Source of the DNA: Pristionchus mayeri
Lineage: Eukaryota; Nematoda; Chromadorea; Rhabditida; Neodiplogasteridae
Assembly: GCA_036245805.1 (NCBI GenBank)
Contig: BTRK01000005.1
Location: 22,978,984 to 23,042,983, forward strand
DNA length: 64,000 nucleotides
Direction of reading: 5' to 3'
Positions 35,501 to 50,986 of this stretch are shown here, piece by piece. Every line of letters starts with the position of its first letter. Within the stretch, counting starts at the first letter, position 1. Below the pieces are notes generated by a model that ran no database searches, had not been told where the DNA came from, and was given only the letters and a program-made list of their open reading frames with translations. Both the position numbers and the translations under genes were made by a program.

Positions 35501-38500
35501 AAATGGGGGGAACCTGTAACTTTTTCAAAATCGACCCCAAGCCTTAGTCATTGCGGCCGTCAATCAGCACTCGGTACCCAAACTTCAGAAAAAAAGTTTG
35601 GGATTTATCGATTTTTTTTGCCATCCGTGGACCCCTGCACAGTTATTACGTTCTCTGATGGACGGTCTCTTAAGGTGATTTGTAGCTATTTAAAAAGTGT
35701 AACAGATAGATAAACGGACAGACAGACAGACACCACAATATGGCTTCTACTCACATTATCCAGCAGTCTCTCCTTCTCGGAATTGAAGAGGAAAGTCCCG
35801 AATCTTCCCGAGTACAAATGATTGGCCACTTCAAGCAGAAGAGACTCCGTGAATTCGAAGTAGACTGGGAATTGACTGAGAAATGAGAATTGGGATGACC
35901 TCGCCCCCCACCCCTCCCCCTCATAGAAAAGGGAGGAAGGATTATAAGCATAGTTGCCCACACCGGCGGCGACCCCCATGACCCCCCTACTCATGGTTCC
36001 GCACTGCGCCTCTCGAATAGTGGGGCGCAGTGCGGAACGACGTATAGGGAGTAATGGTAAAAAATCGATCGGTAGGTCAAGACTAGTTACCGTTCCCAAT
36101 CGATAGTACAGTACTCCCAGATACCGTATATCACTACCGTCATCCCCAATTATCGTGAACTGACTTTATTTTTAAAAAGCCCTGGTACCATGTCTAATCG
36201 ATTGTACAGTACCCAAGTCACTACCGTAGCCCAGTTCCATGGGTCAGATCCAGTTCCTTGGGTCAAACATTTTTCTAAAAATGTCAAACATTTTTCAAAA
36301 AATCCCAAACCGATTATAAAATGATTATACATTAATTACATATACGGTAGGATAGTTTGGAAAAATTTAACGATCGATTTTAAATTTTTAGAAAAATGTT
36401 TGACCCAAGGAACTGGGTTACGGTAGTGGCTTGGGTACAGTATAATCGATTAGACACGGTACCAGGTTTTTTTTAAAATAAAGTCAGTTCGTGATAATTG
36501 GTGATTACGGTAATGATATACGGTATCTGGGAGTACTGTACTATCGATTGGGTACGGAAACTTGTCTTGACCTACCATTGACCTACCGATCGATTTTTGA
36601 CCATGACTCCCTATACGTCGTTCCGCACTGCGCCCCACTCATAGCTGCCCACGCCGCTGGCGACCTCGCAACCATGAACCCCGGGTCATGGATTTTTTGG
36701 CAGGTGGTGGGGAAACCTCAGTCATGCAAAACAAGTCCAAAATGCCATAACCTTCATCTTCTACCGTAAACCAACTTGTATTTGTCGGCTACCGTAACAC
36801 AAACTACCGTAATCTGTGTACTGTACTCACACAAAAATGTGGAAAAATAGTCCGTAAACGGCGAGTAAGGGATGAAAAAGCTCGATTGTCGTACCGTAGC
36901 ATGCTTACAGTAACCTGACTACAGTACCCTCGCTAGCTATCATTGCCATCATGGACTGATTTTTTAAAATATTTTTTATAAAAAAATAGTTTTTTGCTTT
37001 TTTGAAATTGGCTTCGACTGGAAATACAAATTTTAATTATCCTATGACAAACCACAGTAACCAGGATACGGTACCGCTTCAAATATGTATTTTTTGTCTC
37101 GATTTGCACAATTTGGTGTGGCTACCGTATCCAGATTACGGTAGTTCGGGTTACGGTAATGAAATTTTTAAAACTCAGTTGAAGCCGATGATGTAGGAAC
37201 AAGGAACTAATTGTTAAATACAATTTTCAAAATTAAGTCAGTTCACGATAGCTATTGAGGATACTGTATTTGGGTTACTGTAACCGGAATACGGTAGGAC
37301 AGTGAATGTTTTCCGATCCTTACCCGCCGTCTCCCGACTGTTTTTCCACTTTTTGGTGAGCGTACAGTACTCAGATTACGGTAGTACGAGTTACGGTAGC
37401 CGACAAATACAAGTTGGGTTACTGTAGATGATGAAGGTTATGGCATCTTGGACTTGTTTTGCATGACTGAAGTTTCCCTACCACCCTACTACCTGCCAAA
37501 AAATCCATGACCATGGTTGCGAGGTCGCCGCCACTGCTGGACAGCTATGGCCCCACTATTCGAGGGGCGCAGTACGGAACCATGATTAGGGGGTCATGGT
37601 TTGAAAACACCTCGCCGCCAGTGTTGGACAACTATGATTATAAGTACTTCTGTAAAAAAATTGATTCCGCGAATTGATCGTACCTTATTATTTGGAATAC
37701 ACAATCGAGAAACTGAATGAAGATGGGAGATCTGGAAAAGAACTATTCACTTTCAATTCGCAATCATGAATTAACCTCTCTTGATCATTGCTCCCATCGA
37801 CTCCTTGTGAACAACGCTGAGAGAACTTGTGACCGAAAGAACACCTTGAATGACGAATATTGCCCCTCCCCCTCCCCCCCCTCCTCACTCATCCATCTCT
37901 CCCCTCACTCACCATTCCTTCTCGATCAAACCTGCGAACCCTTCTATCGTTCTGTAGTGCGGGTCGAGACAGAGCATGGAGAGGGAAGTCAACTGACAAT
38001 TAACTTCCTGCCCTATTTTATTTTCCCGAGGGTTGGGTTGTTCATCTATTAGCAAGCCTTATTATAAATAAGTCTGAAGAAAAGGTGATCCTATCCACGC
38101 AATTCGGAAAGACACGAATGACGATATCGAATAAACAATTTAGCGTGATTCGTTAATACCGCCACCAGAGCTATGCGTCAAAAATTGCCGGGTTTCGTGG
38201 AATATTGTTTTCCGTACCGACAAAAAATTACCGAAACGGACCGAAATTACTGAAATTTTCATGCTGTCAAAAAATTTACGACGTGAAATAGAGTAAACTG
38301 AGTATCTTAATGTACCAAATTTTGCCTCTTTTAATGATGGCACAATTCTTCTGGTTAGGATTTAAGTATCACGTAAGAAAGTTTCAGATTCGGTTTCATC
38401 AAGATTTTTTTTTAAATCTACAAAAACGAGGGGAAAAGACGCCCATTTGTCCCCTTGACCCACCTGCGATGTTCTGTCCCAACCATCCGAACAATGGATG

Positions 38501-41500
38501 AGAGTCGAACATTTCTCGTTCTCCACGGTATTTACTATGCTAGAAACTCCCTCCAATATCGATTGAATGTGATGCAGCCATCGAGATTCCTCAATCTGTA
38601 ACCACTTCATTTCCATTCATTTCGCCCCATTCACACCTGTCGGAAGTAGTTTTTGTTGTTTACCCTTGGGAACAAAGCATCGTGCAGCTTCTTCAGCCTT
38701 CAAATGTTAATTCATTCCATTGAATATCATTATTTTCACTTACGAATCTCTCACAACGTGAATGTTTTGAATGTTGAGGAACTTGAGAGTGCATCTACAA
38801 TTATTTTGTATATGTTGACACTATGTTTGCGTCACGATGTTTACCTGTCGTATTCCATCTCATACCCCCCTCCCTTCGCCCTGTTGACCGTGGCATTGAC
38901 AGAGGGACGTGCATCGTAGATGACCATTCGATGCCCATTCGTATTGCAATCCACTATCATCTTCATGTATCTCAATCCATCGAGAGTGCAGGGGTGGAAT
39001 TCCGTAGAAGAACTAACAATTCATCCTCCGTGCACTTCTTCATAGTCATTCCAGTCAAAGGCTGCGATGATCTCAGAATAACTGCCTCAGAGATTCCATC
39101 GATCCAACTCAACACCTACAAATTGTTTCACTTACGAAGATTACACTTCACGTGGGAATGAATAGATATCATCCAAACAAATATTAGGTATAATTTCAAC
39201 GCACTCCAATTCCAATTACTAATATGACTACTCACAGCGAATCTTTGTTTACTCCTGAAAGCGGCAACTTTCTTGATGAATTCCTTGCCCGATTGAAGAG
39301 CAGCAGCAGGGACGACCAACTGGAGAAAGAGAAGTAAGGAGAGGAAGACGAGGAGAGCACAGGGACACTTGGGCAGTCTACCTCTCTTCGTGGTATATCG
39401 AGAAATAATCAGAAATAGTTAGCACCATTCTAATCAAATTACAACACTGCCTCCCTAAGAACATCAGATTCTGGAAGGAAAGTGGCACAATCGTTCAAAC
39501 TGATCTCATGAAAATCAAGCTTTGTGGTACGAGTCAATAAGGGTGGAATATACTTCAGCCAAAAAATTGATATTTGATCTTTCAGATCGAAATGTTTCAT
39601 CCTGATTTTTGCCCCATGTCTCACCATTCGATAGACCATAAAAAGGTATGCCTGGATCTATATTTTCAAGTACTTTCGAATATATTGTTTTTAAACATCA
39701 AGAAAAATCGAATAACTTATATTTTTTATTATTCAAAAAATCGGGTACAATTTTAACATGGATTGTACGACCTGGAATTTTTAATATTCGCTGCGAAATT
39801 TTATTCTGAATGTAGAAAAAAATCCATTCCGATCCCACATGCACGATTTCACCGTAGAATCGCAAAGTTTCTCCACAACCCACGTGGAAAAGCTAACCCC
39901 AACCCAATTTCTCATGGATTTTGCATAGATCCTGACCTCTGAACCAGCGTAAGAGAGGTGGTATGTCAAAAGCCTTCCTGGTAGATCACATCAAAAATTG
40001 ACTTTGACAGATCCTTTTTGGCCATGCAATTATGACCATGCGGAACGTCCGAAAAACGATCGCAGCGGGCAGGAAAGATATCCAAACATTCAAAAAAGTT
40101 GGGAATCATATCTCTAATACATGTTGAACATGTTTAAACAAAAATAAGATTTTTACTAAACTTTTCCATAAAGTTTTGAACGTCCAAAAATGGTCAAGTT
40201 CTGAATTTTAGACCCTGGCTATTAAACCGCAATATCAAAAAGAAAAATCTCCGATAAATTCCGTGCATGACATCCTAGCTTCAGAGTGATATCTTTCTTG
40301 TGCAAAAAGTTGAAACCCATTCGAAAAATGAAAAATATTGATTTTCGATTGTATCTACATTGTATCTATGGGCGGTGCAACCCTGACAATCAGAGTTTCT
40401 ACAATACTTTCTTGCATTTGAGATGACCGTTTTTTGAACAAATGTGTTGGAAAAACGCAGGCTGTGATTAGCGGGGACCTACTTTTTGTACAGGCATGAG
40501 CCCACGTGATCTACCTACACGATCCCAATTTGTACTATTGGAAATTCCCGCAAAGGCTGGCAAGAAAAACGTATGAAAAATGAAATAGGGAGATACTTTT
40601 GAGACAACCTAATATTATTTAATGTCTTATTCGTGTTTAGCAGAAATTCAGCAAGCACAAAACGGAGATAAGACGAGCACTGAAATTTCAAACTCGTAGA
40701 GTGACATCATTTGTAATATCGAGTGTGGAGATTCGTTCGAATGGAGAGAGCAAAGATCAAAGATGCCCAGAGGCTCCTCCAACTAAGTCCATTCCGAATG
40801 ATGAGTGGCTTACCAATTTAGGATACGTTGATGCCAGTTGGTAGTTGGAATTAAGAGAGCATACATCCCAAGAGGAAGATGGAATTCCCAATCGTTTCAA
40901 TTCCTTTTCAGAGTTAGAAAATATCCATCCATCCATCGCATCCTCGTCATATTCATGACTGAAAGCGAACATCTTCTGAAAAATCATACCACTTTAATTA
41001 GCATTTTAATCGCTACCGAATGAAGACACGCTATACTTAAAGTTACCGGACGAGGACGAAACCCTGATCTGACCCTGATCTGGTCGCGTGTACGAGAGAG
41101 TATGCAAAAGTGAGAGAGCGCGGATCATTTCCTGCTTTCCCTTGAGGCTATTATTGATTTTTAGCATTTTTGTTTATTCATGCTCAACTAAGTCAGCCAT
41201 CGGCTATTCGATGGAGGACAAAAAATAGGGGGTCAATTTTGTCCTCGTCCGGTAACTTTAACATTTATTCGCGTTAATATCATTTGCGAATGCCCTATTA
41301 AGCAATGAAATCACGCCACAACGGAACGTTAAATATTGGCAAACTTGGGCACCACAGCAATAAACAGCAAACAACAGTGTCTTGTGTTCAAGTTTCTGAA
41401 AGTTTCCTCGGGTGTTCTTTCTTTTAGGGTGTAAGTTTTTATGAACCCTATCAGTTTTGTGGCTGGCATAATGGGTAGGCACCAGGTAGGATGAGAACTA

Positions 41501-42707
41501 TGACGTCATGCCGCCTTTGATATATCAAAGGCGGAATGACATCATAGTTCTCATCAGGCCTAGTGCATAGTGGGCCTCCTCCCGGATTTTGCCGCTCAGC
41601 AGCAATACCTATATTGGTGTGCGGTATTGAACGCGGTAAAAAGCGGCGGAACGGAACGTTATAATGATACTGTAGCTGCTTGTCTTGCTGTACCTTGCCC
41701 CCCGCGAGGCACGAAATCGAAAAAGGCAAAATCGAAAATTTAAACATCTCAGTCCAGATTGATGATAAGTACAACCTCGTGGTTGGTACTACCTGAATAG
41801 TATCGGCAAGCACTACCTGCCCAGAGAGCTTATAAGTTACGTCGCTTTTATTAGATTTCATATATGAGGGTCATGGTTTCAAAATTTGCATGACCCCCCC
41901 CCCCCACTGCATGAAAAATGATAAAACGCGCCACTGATAAGCCATCAGGGCAGATAGTGCTCATCACTAGTGATTAGTTCACAAAGTTGTATCACTATTT
42001 ATTCTCGACTGAGATATTTAAATTTGCAGTTTGTTTTTCTTTTGCGATTTTAGCATACCCCCGCAACAATAACACTTTCTACACCGTAATTTCGCAATAA
42101 TTACAGTATTTATACTGTCCGAAGAATATTTTTTTCTATTTTCATATTGGTTTCCATTCAATTGATGATTCCTTCGAGGGGAGGCCCAATTATATATCTC
42201 GCCTTTGATTTGTGGATGGGGAAGCACACATTCGTAATTGCTTCTACTAAATTCTTGCGTCTATTAGAAGCATCTGAACAAGACAGTCGGATACAATTGT
42301 TATCCTGAATTGAGAAAATATTGAAGTATTAGATAATAATAATACCTTGGTATAAATTACAATTCCGTACACCTCCCCCTTTCGTTTCATGCCACTTTGA
42401 TTTCCAACTTTTTCAATTTTCAGTATGAGACCGACAGGCATATCGAAAATGGGGTTGAAATGCTGTAAAGATGATTGAAATGATCAATTGAACAGCTAAT
42501 GCACTCACTTCATTTTCATGATACAACGAAGCATCGTAGAGCAGTCGATAGTTGGTGATGATCATTTGACCATCCAGGCGACCCCCCGCCACAAGAAACC
42601 CCATCGACTTCTCTGAATAGAAGAATGTCACGAGTGGGAGGAGAGAGCCAACCTGTGTACTCTACTGACTCCCCTCGCAATAACCAATCTCCCTGCATCC
42701 AATCCAT
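29520..42707 (-). CDS. mtm-1: Myotubularin phosphoinositide 3-phosphatase (MTM1/MTMR2 class)
   Basis: Dephosphorylates PI3P and PI(3,5)P2 on endosomal membranes. From the start at 42707, exons 42653-42707 and 42509-42612 encode the GRAM domain ([17 protein letters not shown]). Exon 42346-42462 follows ([12 protein letters not shown]), then about 40814-40985 ([14 protein letters not shown]) and 39236-39319 ([11 protein letters not shown]). An exon from 39115 has [19 protein letters not shown]. Further exons give [18 protein letters not shown] (about 38860-38960) and [13 protein letters not shown] (about 38740-38785). The catalytic [11 protein letters not shown] is at 38464-38496. Next are 37913-37992 ([13 protein letters not shown]), [10 protein letters not shown] (about 37840), [12 protein letters not shown] (about 37700), 35755-35875 ([13 protein letters not shown]), about 29760-29880 ([13 protein letters not shown]) and the C-terminus at 29520. 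All junctions I checked stay in frame and the CX5R motif is intact. Class choice rests on LVVP, KVAAFRS and EKEW-SFGHKF. Confidence 0.9.
30532..30604. repeat. Short hairpin MITE (about 73 bp)
   Basis: 'ggatgggaactatgacatcatgcc' is mirrored by 'catgccgtcatagttctcatcc' around 'gatatatc'. A cleaner copy is at 41489-41556. Confidence 0.7.
30650..32091. repeat. Tc1/mariner-ended foldback, 1.44 kb, TA TSD
   Basis: Ends CAGTTGCGGACAAAAGTTTA and complement are flanked by TA (30648-30649 and 32092-32093). The arms of about 0.7 kb pair almost base for base to a centre near 31370. No transposase. It lies in a myotubularin intron. Confidence 0.9.
33240..35022. mobile_element. Mariner-like element, degraded, TTAGGTTGGTGCAAAAGT ends
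   Basis: Terminal inverted repeats TTAGGTTGGTGCAAAAGTTT and complement are flanked by TA (33238-33239 and 35023-35024). These are typical mariner ends, of the type best known from Hsmar1/MADE1-related elements. About 1.78 kb long, of which 883 bp is a nested second mariner. No intact transposase remains outside the nested copy. Confidence 0.8.
33767..34649 (-). mobile_element. Internally deleted mariner, nested copy
   Basis: Ends TTGGGGTGTCCGG...CCGGACACCCCAA are flanked by TA (33765-33766 and 34650-34651), the same as the full element at 49074-50315. On the minus strand, transposase fragments remain ([10 protein letters not shown]...[13 protein letters not shown] at about 34132-33990). They include a frameshift just after CFRSLS, and the middle is missing or scrambled. 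At 883 bp against 1242 bp it is a non-autonomous derivative. Confidence 0.85.
35945..36640. repeat. Foldback element, 0.7 kb (sister of 21115-21905)
   Basis: Inverted arms carry 'ttgcccacaccggcggcgac', 'catgaccccc', 'gcactgcgcc', 'ggtacc' and 'ccatgggtcagatccag', with a centre near 36310. Same architecture as 21115-21905 with diverged arms. It lies in a myotubularin intron. Confidence 0.78.
36645..37640. repeat. Foldback element, about 0.9-1.0 kb (TACCGTA type)
   Basis: The left arm from 'cccacgccgctggcgacctcgc' pairs with the right arm ending 'gcgaggtcgccgccactg'. Both carry 'gtcatgcaaaacaagtcca', 'ataaccttcatc', 'acaagttg' and repeated 'taccgtaa' motifs. The last about 80 bp (37560-37640) resemble the end of the neighbouring 21115-type element. 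Confidence 0.72.
41038..41262. repeat. TAAAGTTACC MITE, 225 bp, solo copy
   Basis: Perfect 20-bp terminal inverted repeats (TAAAGTTACCGGACGAGGAC and complement). It is the best-preserved member of the family found at 9568-9808 and 28424-29085. It lies in a myotubularin intron. Confidence 0.85.
41489..41556. repeat. 68-bp hairpin MITE
   Basis: An almost perfect palindrome 'gatgagaactatgacgtcat...' closing on 'gatatatc'. Same family as 30532-30604. Confidence 0.8.
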
Positions 42708-43456
42708 CTACAACTTTTATTCTTGTTTCGAAAATACGAGAACAGGTACATCAAATCGATTAATACGACAGTAAGTAAAACGACGCATATCTATTCGAAA
42801 TTTATTTATCTATGTTCTCAGATAAGAAATTACATCGACTTTACTATACAAAATACTTAAATAATACTCTATTGAAAAATGATATTGTCACTAAAGTATA
42901 ATAATTTACATGGATGGAAAGGCACTTTTGTCACTACGAAGGCAATTTGAGCAAATTTTCAATATATGGAGTATGAAAATACACAAATAATTCGATGGTC
43001 CTAATGCTACAGTTCTACGTGTCAAGTTTGCAATACTAATAAATGTATATAGATATACGATATTGTGACAACCACAATGTGAAGTGAGGGGGAATCACTC
43101 TTTTCAAGATCCTTGTTCCTCAACTGCGTTCACACTCTACAATAAGTATTATTAACGTTTCTCTTATAGCTCACAGTGAAGTGCTTTCTCACTGAAATCC
43201 TTGAATCGATAAATTCGGAGAAGGGAGGGGAGGGTTCGCAAAGCAGGAAGTGATAGAGAGGGTGTCGCAAAAGAGCATGCTCATAATTTGGCAGCTACTT
43301 GGCCCATGAACTTCGGTCCCCTCCCCTCGCATGATCTGCATGCCGTGCATTTCACTCATAGCTAGCAATATCCGGATTGTAGAAAAGACAAGTCAATGAT
43401 CAGGAAAAGGGAGCATGCGGGACACAACACTTCTGTCAATCACTACATCCACTCCC

Positions 43457-47937
<4,481 letters not shown>

Positions 47938-49073
47938 CTCATAAAAAAAGAAATATAAAATATTGATTAGGGTGATTTCTGATATTACGCGACTGAGATG
48001 TCTAGATTCAATGTGTAAGGGAATTGGGAAATGAGAGATAGAAGATTACGCCAGGAAGAGGTGATGAAAAGGCAAGAAAAAAGGTTCAAGTAGCTGTTCA
48101 TCTATCGCTCTCGTCTCTGCATTTCATTCTTCTCTTTGACTCTCATCTCTTTCTTTCTCTTGAAAGAAAATTCCTCAGCGATCAATCGATCACTCTGATC
48201 TCAGACACGTTACATTTTCACATCTCCCATTAAATTTTATCAAATAATCTTTTTTTTATTTACATGATCGTTGTAAGCAGCACACTTCACAAGTGTTAAT
48301 CATCACAAGTTTGTAAACACAACTGAAACAACCGAATCATTGCGATGCATTGTAGATATCTATTTATCTATCGTAGCTTTGAAACACTCAACTGCACGAA
48401 TGGAAAGACACGTAGTATTAATTTTTGTTGCGGTTACGGTTAGATGATATCATTGGCATTATCTTGGATATGTATCCAGATCTGGAGCTGTAGAATAGAG
48501 CTGTAGAACAAACGCCGCGTTTCTCTAACCCGCGGCGACTAGAGCGCGCCCCCCTACCCTACGGTCTCGCTTCCTCCCTTCGATGTGCAAGCGCGCCACG
48601 TACTCTCTCACTTTCTCTGACCGACGAGAGATCATGAGATCTAGAGAGACGATATACTACGGTAGCCCGCGTCCTACCGTGTCCCATTTTTCATTTGAAA
48701 AATGTGGTCCGACTTTTTGTTCACCACCTGAACCGCCATGGCCAGAGCTGTAGAACGAACGTAACGGACTTGAAAACATTTAAGCAACCGTTTTGAGTTA
48801 TTCTGAAACAAAAATGCTAATTCATACAGTTTGGACAATAATTACTCACAACTGAAATTTCATGAAATATTTTACTTATCACAGAAATCAAAACAGGGAA
48901 TGATGGTGCAGTATGGTGCAGACCGTTCTGATTGAATTCGGAGGAAGCGTTCAAATAAAAAAACCTATAATCAATGTGGCATGTTAGCTGCTAACTAGAA
49001 TTCGAAATTCCGGTCACCGTCTCTGCATTCTACACTCTCTCTCGACCGATCAAGTGTTGAGTGTATGTAACTA
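47938..49073. other. Intergenic region upstream of PFKFB
   Basis: No gene or palindrome recognised. A CT-rich tract (48095-48180) lies about 160-240 bp upstream of the PFKFB start and could be promoter sequence. The stretch 48500-48700 is GC-rich and TE-like ('gagctgtagaac' occurs more than once). Confidence 0.4.
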
Positions 49074-50315
49074 TTGGGGTGTCCGGAAAGTTCGTATAAT
49101 GCTTCGGAAAAAAGTCAGTTCGCGATCAAATGCAGTGATTGCGCAATCTGTTTGTCAACAATGTATTGCATCATTCCGACGTTGAGTAGTGAGAGGATTT
49201 AATCAGTCTCCTAGTTGCTACATTGATTCTTGTGATGGACTCCCATCTCTACTTCCGAGCAGTTTTACTTCATTACTACCGTCTTGGCCGATCCGTGAAG
49301 GAGGCCCACTCTGCCCTGGCCCAGTCGGAAGGAGCTGACGCCCCCCTCCATACCCTTCTGCTAAAGTGGTTCTCCCGCTTCAAGAAAGGGGAGTTTGGTC
49401 TCGATGATCAACCCCGCTCTGGACGCCCTCCCTCCATCGATCAGCCTCTCGTTCTCCGCACACTGAAGCGCAAGCCCATGGCCAGTGTGCGTGAGTTGAA
49501 GAAGGATACTGGTACTCCCAGATCAACGGTGTCCGATATCCTCCATCGATCTGGGAAGAAGCCGAAACTCCCACAAGTGATTCCCCATGACCTCTCCCCC
49601 GAACAGCTGAAAAATCGTGTTCAAGTCTGTCGGGAATTACTCCATCGTAGATCCAATCTTCGATGGGTCAATTCCATCATCGCTACAGATGAGAAGTGGA
49701 TCACGTACGATAACCCTGTGAGGAGACTGCAATGGGTGGATGCAGATGAGAAGCCCACGCCCGTCCCGAAGAAGGAAGAGCACGGAAAGAAGGAACTCCT
49801 CTGCTTCTTCTTCTCAGTGCTCGGTCCCATCTACTGGGAGATCCTCGCCCCTGGCACCAGCATCAATGCCGACCTCTTCTCTGAACAACTGGAAGATGTT
49901 GCGATCAGAGTCGCTCCCAGACTCCTGAACCAGGGCAAAATTCTTCTTCTGATGGACAATGCTCGCCCACATCGAGCGAAGATGACCCAGAAGAAAATGG
50001 ACGAGCTGAAGATCGAGAGGATTCCCCATCCACCTTATTCCCCGGATCTCTCCCCATGCGACTACCACTGCTTCCGCTCTCTCTCTGACTTCTGCAAAGG
50101 AAAGAAGTTCAAGAATCGAGATGAAGTTGTGAGGGCTTTCGTGAACTGGGCGGTCTCGAAGAAACCCGCATTCTGGAAGAGAGGAATCGAGACCCTGCCC
50201 AATCGCTGGAGGGAGGTAGTGAGAAAGAAGGGGGCATACATTGGTCACTGAGAGTTGTAAAGCATTGAATAAAAAATAAAAACAAAAAATTATACGAACT
50301 TTCCGGACACCCCAA
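49074..50315 (+). mobile_element. Complete mariner transposon, 1242 bp
   Basis: Inverted termini TTGGGGTGTCCGGAAAGTTC and complement are flanked by the TA duplication (49072-49073 and 50316-50317). It carries one uninterrupted transposase gene and therefore looks autonomous. A deleted derivative sits at 33767-34649. Confidence 0.95.
49235..50251 (+). CDS. Mariner transposase, DD34D, intact
   Basis: Encodes about 338 residues from the ATG at 49235, the usual length for mariner transposases, which cut and paste the element at TA sites. The N-terminal half has paired helix-turn-helix regions (SVKEAHSALAQ; PRSTVSDILHRSG) followed by PHDLSPEQL, the WVPHDL-type motif. The catalytic residues are the Asp in TDEKW, the Asp in LLMDNARPH, and the Asp in SPCDYHCF with exactly 34 residues between the second and third, defining mariner proper. 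YSPDL is present. The reading frame has no stop or shift, so this copy may be recent. Codon use is more GC-rich than the flanks. The long antisense frame over it is not a gene. Confidence 0.95.
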   Translation: MDSHLYFRAVLLHYYRLGRSVKEAHSALAQSEGADAPLHTLLLKWFSRFKKGEFGLDDQPRSGRPPSIDQPLVLRTLKRKPMASVRELKKDTGTPRSTVSDILHRSGKKPKLPQVIPHDLSPEQLKNRVQVCRELLHRRSNLRWVNSIIATDEKWITYDNPVRRLQWVDADEKPTPVPKKEEHGKKELLCFFFSVLGPIYWEILAPGTSINADLFSEQLEDVAIRVAPRLLNQGKILLLMDNARPHRAKMTQKKMDELKIERIPHPPYSPDLSPCDYHCFRSLSDFCKGKKFKNRDEVVRAFVNWAVSKKPAFWKRGIETLPNRWREVVRKKGAYIGH

Positions 50316-50317
50316 TA

Positions 50318-50881
50318 TCTAAGAGACCGTCGAATCGCTTTTCGCATTCTAAACATCTAGTTAGCAACCGAAATTCCACTTTTTCATAAGCCTGCTGATC
50401 TGATAAGATAGAGCCTTATTCATACTTTGATTGGTTATATTCTACCTATTCAACTCAACAGACGTTTTGTTTGAACTTGCACCAGAGCATCACAGCCAGC
50501 TGAAGCAGCAGTGTTTCTGCTCGTGACAGACTTATGAAAGGGATGTTGTGTTGAGAGTGTGGGAAGATACTGTGAAAATCCTAAAGAGGAGTACTTTTTT
50601 GGTTATCATCCGACGGTGATCATCCGAACTATCTAGTGCCTCGAAAACCGTCGAGGGGAGAATTCGTAACTAAGAATCATTAGAAAAACTAGAAAAGCCG
50701 ACTGAATTAAACAATGCAACTCTTTTCCAGCTATTTTTCTCATACTACTTAAAAGTACGTACTACTAGTACACGCGATCACTGTTCGATTATAGATATCG
50801 ATGACTGTGCACGCAACTTTCGGGTGGCATTAGTAATCTGCAAGGAATAACGGTAACAGTTTATCAACACAAAACAACAAG
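50318..50881. other. Sequence between mariner and orphan exon
   Basis: Nothing recognisable. If the orphan minus-strand exon is a real 3' end, this is its downstream region. Confidence 0.35.
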
Positions 50882-50986
50882 TTATTTCTTGCCGGTCTTC
50901 TTGGCAGTCTTAGCTTTTCTGGAAACGTTCGCCTTAGAATTAGCCTGGATAAGATTCTCATTGGTATTCTCGTAGTTATCAGCCTT
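50882..50986 (-). CDS. Orphan C-terminal exon of unknown lysine-rich protein
   Basis: On the minus strand a good acceptor (ttcattag) at 50987-50994 is followed by 34 codons and a stop. The peptide starts KADNYENTNENLIQ and ends with a basic tail (KAKTAKKTGKK). Such a lysine-rich, low-complexity C-terminus is typical of a nucleic-acid-binding or ribosome-associated protein, but I do not recognise the family. Upstream exons would lie at higher coordinates, in the repeat-rich 51.0-53.5 kb stretch or inside the 500-N gap. Coding status rests on composition and the splice site only. Confidence 0.45.
   Translation of the reverse strand, partial: KADNYENTNENLIQANSKANVSRKAKTAKKTGKK

Larger units (their letters stand above)
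32479..35673. repeat. Foldback element, 3.2 kb, with mariner in its spacer
   Basis: The left arm (about 32479-33050) and right arm (about 35085-35673) are inverted copies sharing 'taagagaccgtc', 'acttttcgacctct'-like words, 'gtcattccaggatatcgac' and 'ttcgttttctacgagttaaa'. The spacer is occupied by a mariner-like element (33240-35022), itself carrying a second mariner. It lies in the long 3' intron of the myotubularin gene. Confidence 0.85.

Noticed and set aside
49814..50356. 180-codon antisense ORF over the mariner
   Set aside because: It is the reverse complement of the intact transposase gene and runs through the element's terminus; the sense frame has all mariner motifs.
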